The notes beneath the pieces are model-generated. The model saw nothing but the letters and a program-made list of their open reading frames with translations. It made no database searches and was not told the DNA's origin. A program made the position numbers and the translations under genes. 38,883 nucleotides of DNA from Myxococcales bacterium (GTDB lineage: Bacteria > Myxococcota_A > Polyangia > Polyangiales > Polyangiaceae). Every line of letters starts with the position of its first letter. Position 1 is the stretch's first letter. Positions 8,169 to 21,224 of the stretch are shown one piece after another. The stretch lies in NCBI GenBank assembly GCA_021778125.1, contig JAJYCT010000006.1:1-38883 (forward strand), read 5' to 3'.

Positions 8169-11009
8169 ATGACGAGCCTCCTCCACCTGTTTGGAAACAC
8201 GCTCCCGGCGTTCGGGGTAAGCCTCGTCCTGGGGGTCATGATCGTCGCCAGCTACACGTTCGCCGTCGCCCTCGCGGCAGGTGCGAGCGGTCGCCCGCGC
8301 ACCCTCCAGGCGGCTCGCTTCGGCGCCTACGGGACCGTCGCCCTGATCGGGGTTGCGGTGCTGAGCCTGGCGTACGCGTTCGTCACGCACGACTTCCGCA
8401 TCCGGTACGTGTCCCACTACTCGGACCGGTCGATGCCCCTGCAGTACCTCATCACGGCGCTGTGGGGCGGCCAGGACGGCTCGCTGCTGTGGTGGCTGTT
8501 CCTTCTGAGCGCGTACATCGGGGCATGCGTCAAATGGCTGGGCAACCGGTACGTGGAGCTGCAGCCGTACGTCATCGCCACGCTGATGGCGATCGTCCTG
8601 TTCTTCGGCGTGCTCATGATCTTCGCCGCGAACCCGTTCGCGACCAACGTGGCCGGCGGCCGCCCCGACGGCGAGGGACTGAACCCTCTGCTGCAGAACT
8701 ACTGGATGGAGATCCACCCGCCGGCGCTCTACACGGGCTTCGTCGGTTGCTCCGTGCCCTTCGCGTTCGCCGTGGCCGCGCTCGTCACCGGCAGGCTGGA
8801 CCACGAGTGGATCGTCGCGAGCCGCAAGTGGACCCTCTTCGCGTGGCTGTTCCTCGCGATCGGCAACACGCTGGGGATGGTCTGGGCCTACGAGGAGCTC
8901 GGGTGGGGCGGCTACTGGGGCTGGGACCCCGTCGAGAACGCCGCGTTCATGCCGTTTCTCACGGCGAGCGCGTACGTCCACTCCGTGATGATCCAGGAGC
9001 GCCGCGGCCTGCTGAAGGTCTGGAACGTCTTCCTCATCTCGTTGACGTTCTTCCTGACCATCTTCGGCACGTTCCTGACGCGCTCGGGGATGATCTCGAG
9101 CGTCCACTCGTTCGCGCAGTCGTCGATCGGCACCTATTTCGCCGCGTTCCTGCTCGGCCTGGTCGCCTTCGCGACGACCCTGGTCCTGTGGCGCTGGCCG
9201 GAGCTTCGCGACATCGCCCCGAGCACGCGCCTGCGCAGGGCGGCGGTGCTCGCGGGCTGGACCGTCATCCTGGCGTGCCTGCCCGGCCTCGGGTTCCTTT
9301 GGCGCCTGCCGCTGCCCGTGGGCTGGCGCGTGGTCGTCATCGCCCTAGTGGCGGGGGCCGCCGTGTACGTGGCCCTCGAGATCGTCTTCCGCCGCATGAC
9401 GCGCGGTCTCGACGTCTCCGCCCACCGGCCGCAGATCGAGTCGGCATTCTCGCGGGAGTTCACGTTCCTGCTGAACAACTGGATCCTCCTCAGTCTGCTC
9501 TTCTTCATCCTCATCGCGACGACGTTTCCGCTCATCAGCGAGGCGCTCTCGGGGGAGAAGGTCACCGTGGGCCCGCCCTTCTACAAGGCCTGGGTGCAGC
9601 CGCTGGGGCTCGTGCTGCTCTTCCTGATGGGCGTGGGGACCCTCTTCGGCTGGAAGACGACGAGCCCCGAGGCGCTGCGGCGCGCGTTCCGCGCACCGAC
9701 GATCGCTGCGGCGGTGGCGGCCGCGGTTCACCTGGGCGTGGGCCGAGCGGTCGGCTTCCCCGCGATCGTGTGGAGCGAGGCGATCTACTCCGGACCGCTC
9801 GGCGCCGCGCTCCGCGCGTTCAACGCGGTCACCCCCCTTCTGGGCTTCGCGCTGTGCGTCTTCAACGCGGCCGTCATCGTCCAGGAGTTCGTGATGCTCT
9901 TCCGCGCGCGCGCGAAGACCGGCGCGAGCCGATCGACCCCCGCGGCCCTCTTCTGGCTTGGTGGGATCCCGGGCCTCGTCCACACGCTGCTCACGCTCTC
10001 GCCGCAGTCGCGCCGACGCTACGGCGGCTACGTGGTGCACCTCGGCATCGTCCTGATGTTCGTCGGGTTCACGGGTCAGTCGTGGAACACCGACCGCGAG
10101 GCTTCGCTCTCGCCCGGCCAGAGCTACCAGGTCAACGAATACACGCTCACCTACGTCCGCGAGCACATGGAGGTCGACAACAACAAGCGAATGATCTTCG
10201 CGGACGTCGACGTCTCCAAGGCCGGCAAGCTCGTCGGGCACCTCGCGCCCGCAAAGTTCATCTACAAGAAGCAGCCCGACTCGCCGACGACCGAGGTCGC
10301 CATCCAGCACCGCCTGGGCGACGACATCTACGTCATCGTGGGATCGATCAACCCGGAGACGAAGATCGCGGCGTTCCAGATCCACACGAACCCTCTCGTG
10401 TCGTGGATCTGGATCGGCTGCCTGGTCCTGATCCTGGGGAGCGTCGTGTGCCTCTGGCCGCAGCTCGAGCTCGGGGAGTCGCGCGTGTGGGCGGGGGCCC
10501 GCGGCTCGGCAGCCGTCGCCGCGAGCGTGCTGATGGGCATCATGCTCGCGGCCACGCCGGCGGCCTACGCCCAGATGCAGATGGAAGGCGACGGGACCGT
10601 CCACATAGAGAACGACTTCGAGCGCGGGATTTTCGGATCCTTGCGGTGCGCGTGCGGGGACTGTCCGCGCGACCTCCTGTCGACCTGTGGCTGCACGCAG
10701 GCGGCCGGCTACCGGCGCGAGATCCGGGCGAAGATCCAGGCGGGAGAGACGCGCGACCAGATCTTGGCCGAGTACGCGGCCGAGTACGGGCCCGAGTTCC
10801 TGGCGGTGCCGCCCAACACCGGCGCACTGCGCGCCATCTACGTGATCCCGGTCATCGGCATCGCAGCCGCCGCGGTGGCACTGTTCCGGATGATGCGGCG
10901 ATGGCGACAAGGCGGACCTGCGCCGGCGAGCGAGAGCGGGACGCTGGGCGCGGCTCGCGATGCCTATGACGCGCGGCTCGACGACGAGCTGAAGGATCTC
11001 GATGGCTGA
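8169..11009 (+). CDS. ccmF: CcmF-CcmH fusion, cytochrome c haem-lyase protein
   Basis: A 946-aa, largely membrane protein. Residues 1 to about 790 are CcmF: many transmembrane helices, the conserved MEIHPPALYTGF with His183, and the tryptophan-rich haem-handling loop GWGGYWGWDPVENAAF at about 245-260. Residues about 815-915 are a CcmH/CycL-like domain: SLRCACGDCPRDLLSTCGC, with Cys827, 829, 832, 840 and 842, then YRREIRAKIQAGETRDQILAEYAAEYGPEFL and a final membrane helix. CcmF and CcmH normally are separate partners that deliver haem to apocytochrome c on the outer face of the inner membrane; here they share one chain. GAGGG at 8155-8159 is a fair ribosome site. The stop overlaps the next start by 8 bases. 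Confidence 0.9.
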   Translation: MTSLLHLFGNTLPAFGVSLVLGVMIVASYTFAVALAAGASGRPRTLQAARFGAYGTVALIGVAVLSLAYAFVTHDFRIRYVSHYSDRSMPLQYLITALWGGQDGSLLWWLFLLSAYIGACVKWLGNRYVELQPYVIATLMAIVLFFGVLMIFAANPFATNVAGGRPDGEGLNPLLQNYWMEIHPPALYTGFVGCSVPFAFAVAALVTGRLDHEWIVASRKWTLFAWLFLAIGNTLGMVWAYEELGWGGYWGWDPVENAAFMPFLTASAYVHSVMIQERRGLLKVWNVFLISLTFFLTIFGTFLTRSGMISSVHSFAQSSIGTYFAAFLLGLVAFATTLVLWRWPELRDIAPSTRLRRAAVLAGWTVILACLPGLGFLWRLPLPVGWRVVVIALVAGAAVYVALEIVFRRMTRGLDVSAHRPQIESAFSREFTFLLNNWILLSLLFFILIATTFPLISEALSGEKVTVGPPFYKAWVQPLGLVLLFLMGVGTLFGWKTTSPEALRRAFRAPTIAAAVAAAVHLGVGRAVGFPAIVWSEAIYSGPLGAALRAFNAVTPLLGFALCVFNAAVIVQEFVMLFRARAKTGASRSTPAALFWLGGIPGLVHTLLTLSPQSRRRYGGYVVHLGIVLMFVGFTGQSWNTDREASLSPGQSYQVNEYTLTYVREHMEVDNNKRMIFADVDVSKAGKLVGHLAPAKFIYKKQPDSPTTEVAIQHRLGDDIYVIVGSINPETKIAAFQIHTNPLVSWIWIGCLVLILGSVVCLWPQLELGESRVWAGARGSAAVAASVLMGIMLAATPAAYAQMQMEGDGTVHIENDFERGIFGSLRCACGDCPRDLLSTCGCTQAAGYRREIRAKIQAGETRDQILAEYAAEYGPEFLAVPPNTGALRAIYVIPVIGIAAAAVALFRMMRRWRQGGPAPASESGTLGAARDAYDARLDDELKDLDG

Positions 11010-11691
11010 GGGCAAGGGCACCAGGAAGCGCAAGGCGGAGACCGCCGCGAAGGCGGCCGTGACCGCGCTCGACAGCGACGAATCCGAGCGCTCGCTCGGG
11101 CGGCTGGTCGCCCTGGGGCTGCCCCTGGCGACCCTCGGCGGCGCCGTGGTCGCGGGTGTGGTGGCCGGCGTCGGTCCGGCCCTCATGGTCCTTGCCGCCG
11201 GCGCGCTGGTCGGGACGATCGCGCTGCTCTGGGCGAGCGTGCGGACCCTGGGAGGCGACGCCCCGCTGACCGTCGAGCTCGAGGCGCTGGCCGCACGCCG
11301 GCTGGGTGTCGATGCCCTCGACGAGCAGAAGCGCCGGGTCCTTCGTGCGCTCAAGGACCTCGAGAGCGAGCACGCGCTGGGCAAGATCGACGACGCCGAC
11401 TACGCGACGTTCGTGGCCCGGTACCGCGACGAGGCCAAGGCGGTGATGCGCAAGATGGACCTCCAGGTCGCGCCACTCCGCCAGCAGGCCGAGCAGATCG
11501 CGAGCGAATTTTTCGCGCGCCGCGGCCTGTCGCCGGAGCGTCCGACGGCGGACGCACCCCCGGCGCGCACGCGACCGGCGAGGCGCGCCTGCCCGGCGTG
11601 CAAGACGTCCAACGAGGCCGACGCCGCCTTCTGCAAGAAATGCGGCACACGCGTCGACGCCGAGGCCGGAGGCGCCGATGCGAGCTCGTGA
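11002..11691 (+). CDS. CcmI-like membrane protein with C-terminal zinc ribbon
   Basis: A 229-aa protein. A charged N-terminal tail (about 1-30) precedes two membrane helices (about 32-75). Then comes a helical segment, DEQKRRVLRALKDLESEHALGKIDDADY, which closely resembles the N-terminal part of CcmI/CycH next to the membrane. The C-terminus is a zinc ribbon of the form CPAC ... CKKCG. In CcmI the helical part binds CcmFH and the C-terminal TPR part binds apocytochrome; here the TPR region is missing and a zinc ribbon is present. It overlaps ccmF by 8 bases and the next gene by 14, so a role in the same maturation complex is likely but inferred. Confidence 0.7.
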   Translation: MAEGKGTRKRKAETAAKAAVTALDSDESERSLGRLVALGLPLATLGGAVVAGVVAGVGPALMVLAAGALVGTIALLWASVRTLGGDAPLTVELEALAARRLGVDALDEQKRRVLRALKDLESEHALGKIDDADYATFVARYRDEAKAVMRKMDLQVAPLRQQAEQIASEFFARRGLSPERPTADAPPARTRPARRACPACKTSNEADAAFCKKCGTRVDAEAGGADASS

Positions 11692-12943
11692 CGGCCTCGC
11701 CGCGGTCGCCGTTCTCGTGATGCTCTGGGCGATCGATGCGCGCGCACAGACCGCGCCGGGCGAACCGGGCAGGCTGCCGGCGGGGCATCCCCCCGTCGAC
11801 AGGGCGGCTGCCCACGGCGGGGGCAAGACGATTGCGACGCCGGGCGTCTTCACGCCCCCAGAGGACACCGAGACCGACGACCCGTCCTCGCCCGCGGGCA
11901 CCATCACGGTGGAGCTGCGAGACGCCGACGACCATCCGGTCCCCGGCGAGCAGGTTACTCTGGGCATCCTCATCAACTCGATCGCGAAGGGCGATCGCCG
12001 CGACCGCCTCCAGGCGACCACGGACGCTCAGGGGCGCGCCGTGTTTCGGGATCTGCAGACCGAAAGCAACATCGCATACCGGGTCAGCTCGGGGCACCAG
12101 GGCGGCTCCTTCGCCGCGATGCCCTTCCAGCTGCAGCAGGCGAAGGCCACGCGTGTCGTGCTGCACGTCTATCCGGTCGTGCACGACGTGCAGCAGGCCG
12201 TGATCGTGGAGGAGGCGACCCTCGCTGCGGAGCTGCGCGACGATCGGATCCAGGTCGAGGAGGTTCTCACCGTCTACAACCTGGGGCGGACGGCCTGGCA
12301 GCCGATGGACGTCCAGCTGAAGCTTCCGCCCAGCGCCACCGCCTTTGCGGCGCAGACGACGATGAGCGACCAAGGCGTCGATGAATCGGGTGGCTCGGGG
12401 CGCCTTCGCGGCACGTTTCCCCCGGGCCGGCACGCCGTCGAGTTCCGCTGGCAGCTACCCTGGGCAGACACCCAGGACGTCGACTTCCAGGTCGGCCTGC
12501 CTCCCCACGTCGCGATCGCGCGCGTGATGATGCCGGCCGCGGGTGGGATCAAGCTCGCCGTCCAGGGCTTCCCCTCCGCGGAGGCGAAGCGCGACACGCA
12601 GGGCCAGAGCTTCCTCGTCACCGAGAAGCGGTTGCGCCCCGAGGAGCCGCGCCTCGTGGCCCTCGATGTGCGGATCCACGATCTGCCCACCGTGGGACCG
12701 GCCCGCTGGGTGGCGACCGCGCTGGCCGCGTTCGGTGTGCTGGTCGGGCTCGCGATGACCGTCTCCCGGCGTGGCCGGAGCCGCTCCGTGCCCGAGGACG
12801 CCCGATCGGCACGCTCTGCCGTGCTGGAGGAGCTCGCGGAGCTGGAGCGCGGTCGGTCCTCGGGCGAGGTCGGCCCCAAGACCTACGAGCGAGCGCGGCG
12901 CGAACTCATCGACGCCCTGGCACGCACGCTGGCCGAGACCTGA
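11678..12943 (+). CDS. exported, membrane-anchored beta-domain protein of the ccm operon
   Basis: A 421-aa protein. A signal peptide (VAVLVMLWAIDARAQ) ends near residue 24. A Pro-rich linker (about 25-75) is followed by a carboxypeptidase-regulatory-like beta domain (GTITVELRDADDHPVPGEQV ... TTDAQGRAVFRDL, about 75-125). More beta-rich sequence follows, then one membrane helix (WVATALAAFGVLVGLAMTV, about 348-366) and a short cytosolic helical tail. That tail (VLEELAELERGRSSGEVGPKTYERAR) echoes the CcmI-like helix of the preceding protein. The start overlaps the upstream stop by 14 bases. The function is unrecognised; position and tail suggest a link to cytochrome maturation. Confidence 0.7.
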   Translation: MRARDGLAAVAVLVMLWAIDARAQTAPGEPGRLPAGHPPVDRAAAHGGGKTIATPGVFTPPEDTETDDPSSPAGTITVELRDADDHPVPGEQVTLGILINSIAKGDRRDRLQATTDAQGRAVFRDLQTESNIAYRVSSGHQGGSFAAMPFQLQQAKATRVVLHVYPVVHDVQQAVIVEEATLAAELRDDRIQVEEVLTVYNLGRTAWQPMDVQLKLPPSATAFAAQTTMSDQGVDESGGSGRLRGTFPPGRHAVEFRWQLPWADTQDVDFQVGLPPHVAIARVMMPAAGGIKLAVQGFPSAEAKRDTQGQSFLVTEKRLRPEEPRLVALDVRIHDLPTVGPARWVATALAAFGVLVGLAMTVSRRGRSRSVPEDARSARSAVLEELAELERGRSSGEVGPKTYERARRELIDALARTLAET

Positions 12944-13002
12944 GGCCGCAGGGGGTGTGGGCAACATGCCGACAACCATGGTGGGTCGCACTGGACGAGG
13001 TC

Positions 13003-13032
13003 GGGGATTATACGCTTGGGCGCCGAATCCCC
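13003..13032. promoter_or_regulatory. inverted repeat upstream of dnaN
   Basis: GGGGATT (13003-13009) and AATCCCC (13026-13032) are perfect inverted repeats separated by 16 bases. They lie in the 244-base gap before dnaN and about 80 bases above a candidate promoter. They could be an operator or a hairpin. No further evidence. Confidence 0.25.
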
Positions 13033-13112
13033 AGCGGATGCCCCGGTCGGGCCGCGGTCGACTCCCCAGGGCTACCGAGGTCCAAGTTACTGGAACAGCG
13101 CCCGTTTTTGGA

Positions 13113-13141
13113 TTGTCCCCGCTTCCCACAAGCTCTATCGA
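13113..13141 (+). promoter_or_regulatory. candidate sigma-70 promoter of dnaN
   Basis: TTGTCC (13113-13118) and TATCGA (13136-13141) are separated by 17 bases. Each matches the consensus in four of six positions. Transcription would start near 13148, leaving a leader of about 40 bases before ATG 13188. Confidence 0.4.
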
Positions 13142-13187
13142 CACTGCTACAGATCTCATCTAAGGATTGCTACCGAAGATCGGGCGG

Positions 13188-14321
13188 ATGGAACTCACGG
13201 TACCCAAGAAGGATCTCGTACGGCTCCTGAACCGCATGCAGGGGGTGGCCGAGCGCAAGAGCACGATGCCCGTTCTTTCGAACGTGCTGCTCGCGGTCGA
13301 CGGACCTGGTACGCTGCGCGTGGCGGCGACCGACCTGTACCTGGCCCTGACCGGGCGAGTGAACGTTGAGGTCGTCAAGGGCGGCAGCGTCGCCGTCTCG
13401 GCCAAGGACCTCGTCGAGCGCGTGCGGATGATGCCCGAAGGGCCCGTCCAGATCGCCTCTCACGACAACGCGACCACGAGCATCAAGGCGGCGGGGAGCG
13501 CGCGCCGCTACACGCTGCGGGGGATGCCGGGGGAGGATTTCCCGCCGCTGCCGACGCCGACCGAGGGCTCCCCGTCGCTGGCCCTCGACGTCGGGGTGCT
13601 GCAGGAGCTCATCGCCCGCACGCATTTCTCGATCTCGACCGACGAGACCCGGGCGCACCTCAACTCGGCGCTGTTCGAGTGGGACGGGGACATCGTACGC
13701 ATGGTCACGACGGACGGCCATCGCCTCTCCAAGATGGAGGTAAAGGTCAGCGGTCGTCAGGCATCGGCGACGATGCTGATTCCACTCAAGGCCATCCAGG
13801 AGCTTCGCCGGTTGTGCGACGACCTTGCGGCTGAAAGCAAGGATGGCTCCAGGTCGCCGATCCAGATCGCCCAGAGCGGCTCGAGCGCGTTCTTCCAGGG
13901 CGGGGCGATGTCGTTCGCGGTGCGCCTCGTCGACGCGCAGTTCCCTCCGTACTCGCAGGTCATTCCGCAGCAGAGCGAGAAGGTGGTGCGCATCCCGCGC
14001 GCGCCGTTCGCCGATGCGCTCAAGGCCGTGCAGGTGGCGGCGAGCGAGCGTACCGGGGGCGTGAAGGTCCAGCTCTCCAAGGGGACCATGCGCATCGCGA
14101 CCGAGTCGCCCGAGAGCGGTGAGGGGTCCGACGAGGTCCCCATCGAGTACTCCGGCGCCGCGATGACCATTGGGTTCAACGCTCGTTACTTCCTCGACGT
14201 CCTCGGTGCGCTCGACGAGGACGAGGTGCAGCTCGGGCTCGGTGGGGAGCTCGATCCGGCCGTGATCCGGCCGTCGAGCGAGCGCCGCTTTCTGGCGGTC
14301 GTGATGCCGATGCGCATCTGA
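13188..14321 (+). CDS. dnaN: DNA polymerase III beta subunit (sliding clamp)
   Basis: A 377-aa protein, the normal length for the dimeric clamp that tethers the replicative polymerase to DNA. It begins MELTVPKKDLVRLLNRMQGV, followed by STMPVLSNVLLAV, the conserved first-domain pattern. TDGHRLSKMEVKV and the C-terminal VIRPSSERRFLAVVMPMRI match the ends of domains 2 and 3; the final PMR(I/L) is near universal and forms part of the partner-binding pocket. ATG 13188 is chosen over an in-frame TTG at 13167 because clamps start with this M-x-L/F-T-V pattern. recF follows after 4 bases. dnaA, usually directly upstream, is absent. Confidence 0.97.
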   Translation: MELTVPKKDLVRLLNRMQGVAERKSTMPVLSNVLLAVDGPGTLRVAATDLYLALTGRVNVEVVKGGSVAVSAKDLVERVRMMPEGPVQIASHDNATTSIKAAGSARRYTLRGMPGEDFPPLPTPTEGSPSLALDVGVLQELIARTHFSISTDETRAHLNSALFEWDGDIVRMVTTDGHRLSKMEVKVSGRQASATMLIPLKAIQELRRLCDDLAAESKDGSRSPIQIAQSGSSAFFQGGAMSFAVRLVDAQFPPYSQVIPQQSEKVVRIPRAPFADALKAVQVAASERTGGVKVQLSKGTMRIATESPESGEGSDEVPIEYSGAAMTIGFNARYFLDVLGALDEDEVQLGLGGELDPAVIRPSSERRFLAVVMPMRI

Positions 14322-14325
14322 CTGG

Positions 14326-18188
<3,863 letters not shown>

Positions 18189-18220
18189 CGGCCGGGCGGG
18201 CCCACCGCGGGGCACGCGTC

Positions 18221-18248
18221 TTGCGCGGCCCGGAGCGCGACTTAGGTT
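18221..18248 (+). promoter_or_regulatory. weak candidate promoter of clpB
   Basis: TTGCGC (18221-18226) and TAGGTT (18243-18248) are separated by 16 bases in the 133-base gyrB-clpB gap. The match is modest. No CIRCE-like inverted repeat or sigma-32 pattern is seen. Confidence 0.25.
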
Positions 18249-18310
18249 CCCTGCTGCGACCAGACCCTGCCTCGGCCGGCCCCCGCTGCCCCGTGCTGCG
18301 GCGGGCATGG

Positions 18311-18314
18311 GGAG
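18311..18314 (+). promoter_or_regulatory. ribosome binding site deciding the clpB start
   Basis: GGAG at 18311-18314, within GGGGAGAAG, lies 7 bases before ATG 18322. It supports this start over the in-frame ATG at 18307, which precedes the site. Confidence 0.55.
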
Positions 18315-18321
18315 AAGCTGC

Positions 18322-20937
18322 ATGCGTCCCGATCGGATGACGACGAAGAGCCGCGAGGCGTTTCAGGAGGCCATCGACCGCGCGTCGCGCGCCGGGCACC
18401 CGGAGCTACAGCCGGAGCACCTGCTCGCGGCGATGCTCGACCAGGACGGCGGCGTGGGCCGGCCGCTCGTGCAGAAGGCGGGGGCCGACGCCGAGGCGCT
18501 TACCTCGGCCGTGGCGCGCAAGGTCGAGGGCTACCCGCGCGTCAGCGGTGGGGCGCAGCCGGGTCTGTCCCGGCGCACGCTCGAGGTGATCCGCAAGGCC
18601 GAGGACGAGGCCAAGCAGCTCAAGGACGACTACGTGTCCGTCGAGCACTACGTGCTGGCGATGGCACGTCACGACCGCGACATCGCGGGGCTACTCGAGG
18701 CGAGCGGCGGGCTGACCTACGAGCGCCTGCTGTCGGCGCTCGCGAGCGTCCGCGGGACCCAGCGCATCACCGATCCGGATCCCGAGGGGAAGTTTCAGGC
18801 GCTCGAGAAGTACTGCCGGGACCTCACCCTGGCCGCGCGCGGCGGCAAGATCGACCCCGTCGTCGGGCGCGACGAGGAGATCCGGCGCGTTATGCAGGTC
18901 CTCTCGCGGCGGACGAAGAACAACCCCGTGCTCATCGGGGAGCCAGGCGTCGGCAAGACGGCCATCGTCGAGGGCATCGCGCAGCGGATCGTGCGGGGCG
19001 ACGTGCCCGAGTCGCTCAAGAACAAGCGCCTCTTCGCGCTCGACATGGGCGCGCTCGTCGCCGGGGCCAAGTACCGCGGCGAGTTCGAGGACCGGCTCAA
19101 GGCCGTGCTGAAGGAGATCGAGGCGTCCGAGGGGCGGATCGTGCTGTTCATCGACGAGCTGCACACCATCGTGGGTGCGGGCGCTGCCGAGGGGGCGATG
19201 GACGCGGCGAACCTTCTCAAGCCGGCGCTGGCGCGGGGCGAGCTGCGGTGCATCGGCGCGACGACGCTCGACGAGTACCGCAAGCGCATCGAGAAGGATG
19301 CGGCGCTCGAGCGGCGCTTCCAGCCGGTCATCGTGTCGCAGCCGACCGTCGCCGACACGATCGCCATCCTGCGCGGGCTCAAGGAGCGCTACGAGATCCA
19401 CCACGGCATCCGGATCCAGGACGCCGCGCTCGTCGCCGCCGCCACCCTGAGCGATCGCTACCTGTCCGATCGGTTCCTTCCGGACAAGGCGATCGATCTC
19501 GTCGACGAGGCGGCGGCCAAGATCAAGATGGAGGTCGACAGCATGCCGGCGGAGCTCGACGCCGTGCAGCGCCGCCTCATGCAGCTCCAGATCGAGGAGC
19601 AAGCGCTGAGGAAGGAGCGCGACGTCGCGAGCAAGGGGCGCGTCGACGACGTCAAGCGGCAGATCGCCGAGCTCGAGGAGAGCGCGAGCGGCATGCGGGC
19701 CCAGTGGCAGCGCGAGAAGGAGATCATCGACCAGATCCGCGAGGCGCAGCCCGCGGCCGAGCGCCTGCGCTTGGAGGCCGAGGAGTCGCAGCGGCGAGGG
19801 GATCTGGGCAAGGCGGCGGAGCTGCGCTACGGGCGCATCCCCGAGCTCGAGAAGAAGCTCGAGGAGCTGCGCCGGACGCTCGCCAGGGTGCAGGACAAGA
19901 CGGCGTACCTTCGCGAAGAGGTGACCGATCAGGACGTGGCCGCGATCGTGTCCAAGTGGACCGGCGTCCCGGTGGCCAAGATGCTCCAGGGTGAGATGCA
20001 GAAGCTGCTCGCCATGGAGGGCGAACTGAAGAGGCGCGTTGTCGGTCAGGACGCCGCCGTCGAGGCCGTTTCCAATGCCGTGCGCCGGTCGCGGGCGGGC
20101 CTGGGCGATCCGAACCGCCCGATCGGCAGCTTCCTCTTCCTCGGGCCGACCGGCGTCGGCAAGACGGAGCTGGCGCGCGCGCTCGCGGAGTTCCTGTTCG
20201 ACGACGAGCGGGCACTCCTCCGCCTCGACATGAGCGAGTACATGGAGAAGCACGCCGTGGCCCGGCTCATCGGCGCGCCGCCCGGCTACGTCGGCTACGA
20301 GGAGGGCGGGCAGCTCACCGAGCCGGTGCGGCGGCGTCCGTACGCGGTCGTGCTGTTCGACGAGGTCGAGAAGGCGCACGCCGACGTGTGGAACGTGCTG
20401 CTCCAGGTTCTCGACGACGGGCGGCTGACCGACGGGCAGGGCCGGACGGTCGACTTCAAGAACACGGTCATCATCCTGACCAGCAACCTTGGCTCGGCGC
20501 AGATCCAGGCGGTGGAGGACACGCCCGACCTGTCCCCCGAGACGCGGCGCGATCTGGTTCAGCGCGCCGTAATGGACGAGGTGCGCAGGGCGTTCCGGCC
20601 GGAGTTCGTCAACCGTCTCGACGAGGCGGTGGTCTTCAGCCGCCTGGACCGCAGCGAGATCCGGCAGATCGTCGACCTCCAGCTCGCCCGGTTCGCCAGG
20701 CGCCTCGCGGCGCGCGACCTGTCGCTCGACGTCCGCGACGGCGCGAAGGACGCGCTCGCCGAGCTCGGGTGGGATCCGGCGTACGGAGCGCGCCCGCTCA
20801 AGCGCGCCATCCAGAGGAGCCTCGAGGACGCCCTCGCCAGGCGCGTTCTCGCGGGTGAGTACCCGCCCGGGACGCGCATCGAGGTCGACCGCGGGCCGGG
20901 CGGAGAGCTGACCTTCAAGGGTCACGTGCAGAACTAG
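18322..20937 (+). CDS. clpB: ATP-dependent disaggregase ClpB
   Basis: An 871-aa HSP100 chaperone that, with DnaK, pulls apart aggregated proteins in the cytosol. The N-domain (about 1-145) has [13 protein letters not shown]. The first ATPase domain has Walker A GEPGVGKT (206-213) and Walker [12 protein letters not shown] coiled-coil middle domain (about 405-520; [13 protein letters not shown], then [12 protein letters not shown]) distinguishes ClpB from ClpA and ClpC. The second ATPase domain has GPTGVGKT (608-615) and [11 protein letters not shown]. No ClpP-binding IGL/IGF loop is seen. Length is normal. It follows gyrB after a gap and converges on the GH13 genes. Confidence 0.96.
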   Translation: MRPDRMTTKSREAFQEAIDRASRAGHPELQPEHLLAAMLDQDGGVGRPLVQKAGADAEALTSAVARKVEGYPRVSGGAQPGLSRRTLEVIRKAEDEAKQLKDDYVSVEHYVLAMARHDRDIAGLLEASGGLTYERLLSALASVRGTQRITDPDPEGKFQALEKYCRDLTLAARGGKIDPVVGRDEEIRRVMQVLSRRTKNNPVLIGEPGVGKTAIVEGIAQRIVRGDVPESLKNKRLFALDMGALVAGAKYRGEFEDRLKAVLKEIEASEGRIVLFIDELHTIVGAGAAEGAMDAANLLKPALARGELRCIGATTLDEYRKRIEKDAALERRFQPVIVSQPTVADTIAILRGLKERYEIHHGIRIQDAALVAAATLSDRYLSDRFLPDKAIDLVDEAAAKIKMEVDSMPAELDAVQRRLMQLQIEEQALRKERDVASKGRVDDVKRQIAELEESASGMRAQWQREKEIIDQIREAQPAAERLRLEAEESQRRGDLGKAAELRYGRIPELEKKLEELRRTLARVQDKTAYLREEVTDQDVAAIVSKWTGVPVAKMLQGEMQKLLAMEGELKRRVVGQDAAVEAVSNAVRRSRAGLGDPNRPIGSFLFLGPTGVGKTELARALAEFLFDDERALLRLDMSEYMEKHAVARLIGAPPGYVGYEEGGQLTEPVRRRPYAVVLFDEVEKAHADVWNVLLQVLDDGRLTDGQGRTVDFKNTVIILTSNLGSAQIQAVEDTPDLSPETRRDLVQRAVMDEVRRAFRPEFVNRLDEAVVFSRLDRSEIRQIVDLQLARFARRLAARDLSLDVRDGAKDALAELGWDPAYGARPLKRAIQRSLEDALARRVLAGEYPPGTRIEVDRGPGGELTFKGHVQN

Positions 20938-20956
20938 AGGCCCGGGCGGCGGCCTC
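20937..20956 (+). terminator. hairpin at the clpB stop, possible terminator
   Basis: GAGGCC (20937-20942) and GGCCTC (20951-20956) pair with an 8-base loop right at the clpB stop. There is no T-run. A second GC palindrome, GGCCCGCGGGCC, lies at 21115-21126. The 287 bases between clpB and the convergent GH13 gene otherwise look non-coding. Confidence 0.35.
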
Positions 20957-21224
20957 GAGATCGACGCGGAACGCGGCAAGACAGGGGCTCGGATGCCGCA
21001 CGCTCGGCCTCAGCCCACGCCTTCGGCCGGGCGGGGAGCGGCGAACGCGCGGCGAGCGTGGGCCCTCGCCCGGCGGGAGGCGCTGGATCGCCGGCGGAGC
21101 ACCGCCGAGCCACCGGCCCGCGGGCCCGCCGCAGGCGCCCCTCGAGCCTCCGCTCAAGCCGGGGCCGTGACGGGCGAGGTCCCGCTTGCACCCGGCCCGC
21201 AGGTGGAGGCGGTTCACCGGCTCG

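Noticed and set aside
12956-13130. DnaA boxes before dnaN
   Set aside because: TGTGGGCAA at 12956-12964 and TTCCCACAA near 13122-13130 each differ from the box at two or more positions and are not clustered.
13167-14321. Upstream TTG start of dnaN
   Set aside because: It adds seven residues unlike clamp N-termini, and AAGGA directly abuts the TTG with no spacing.
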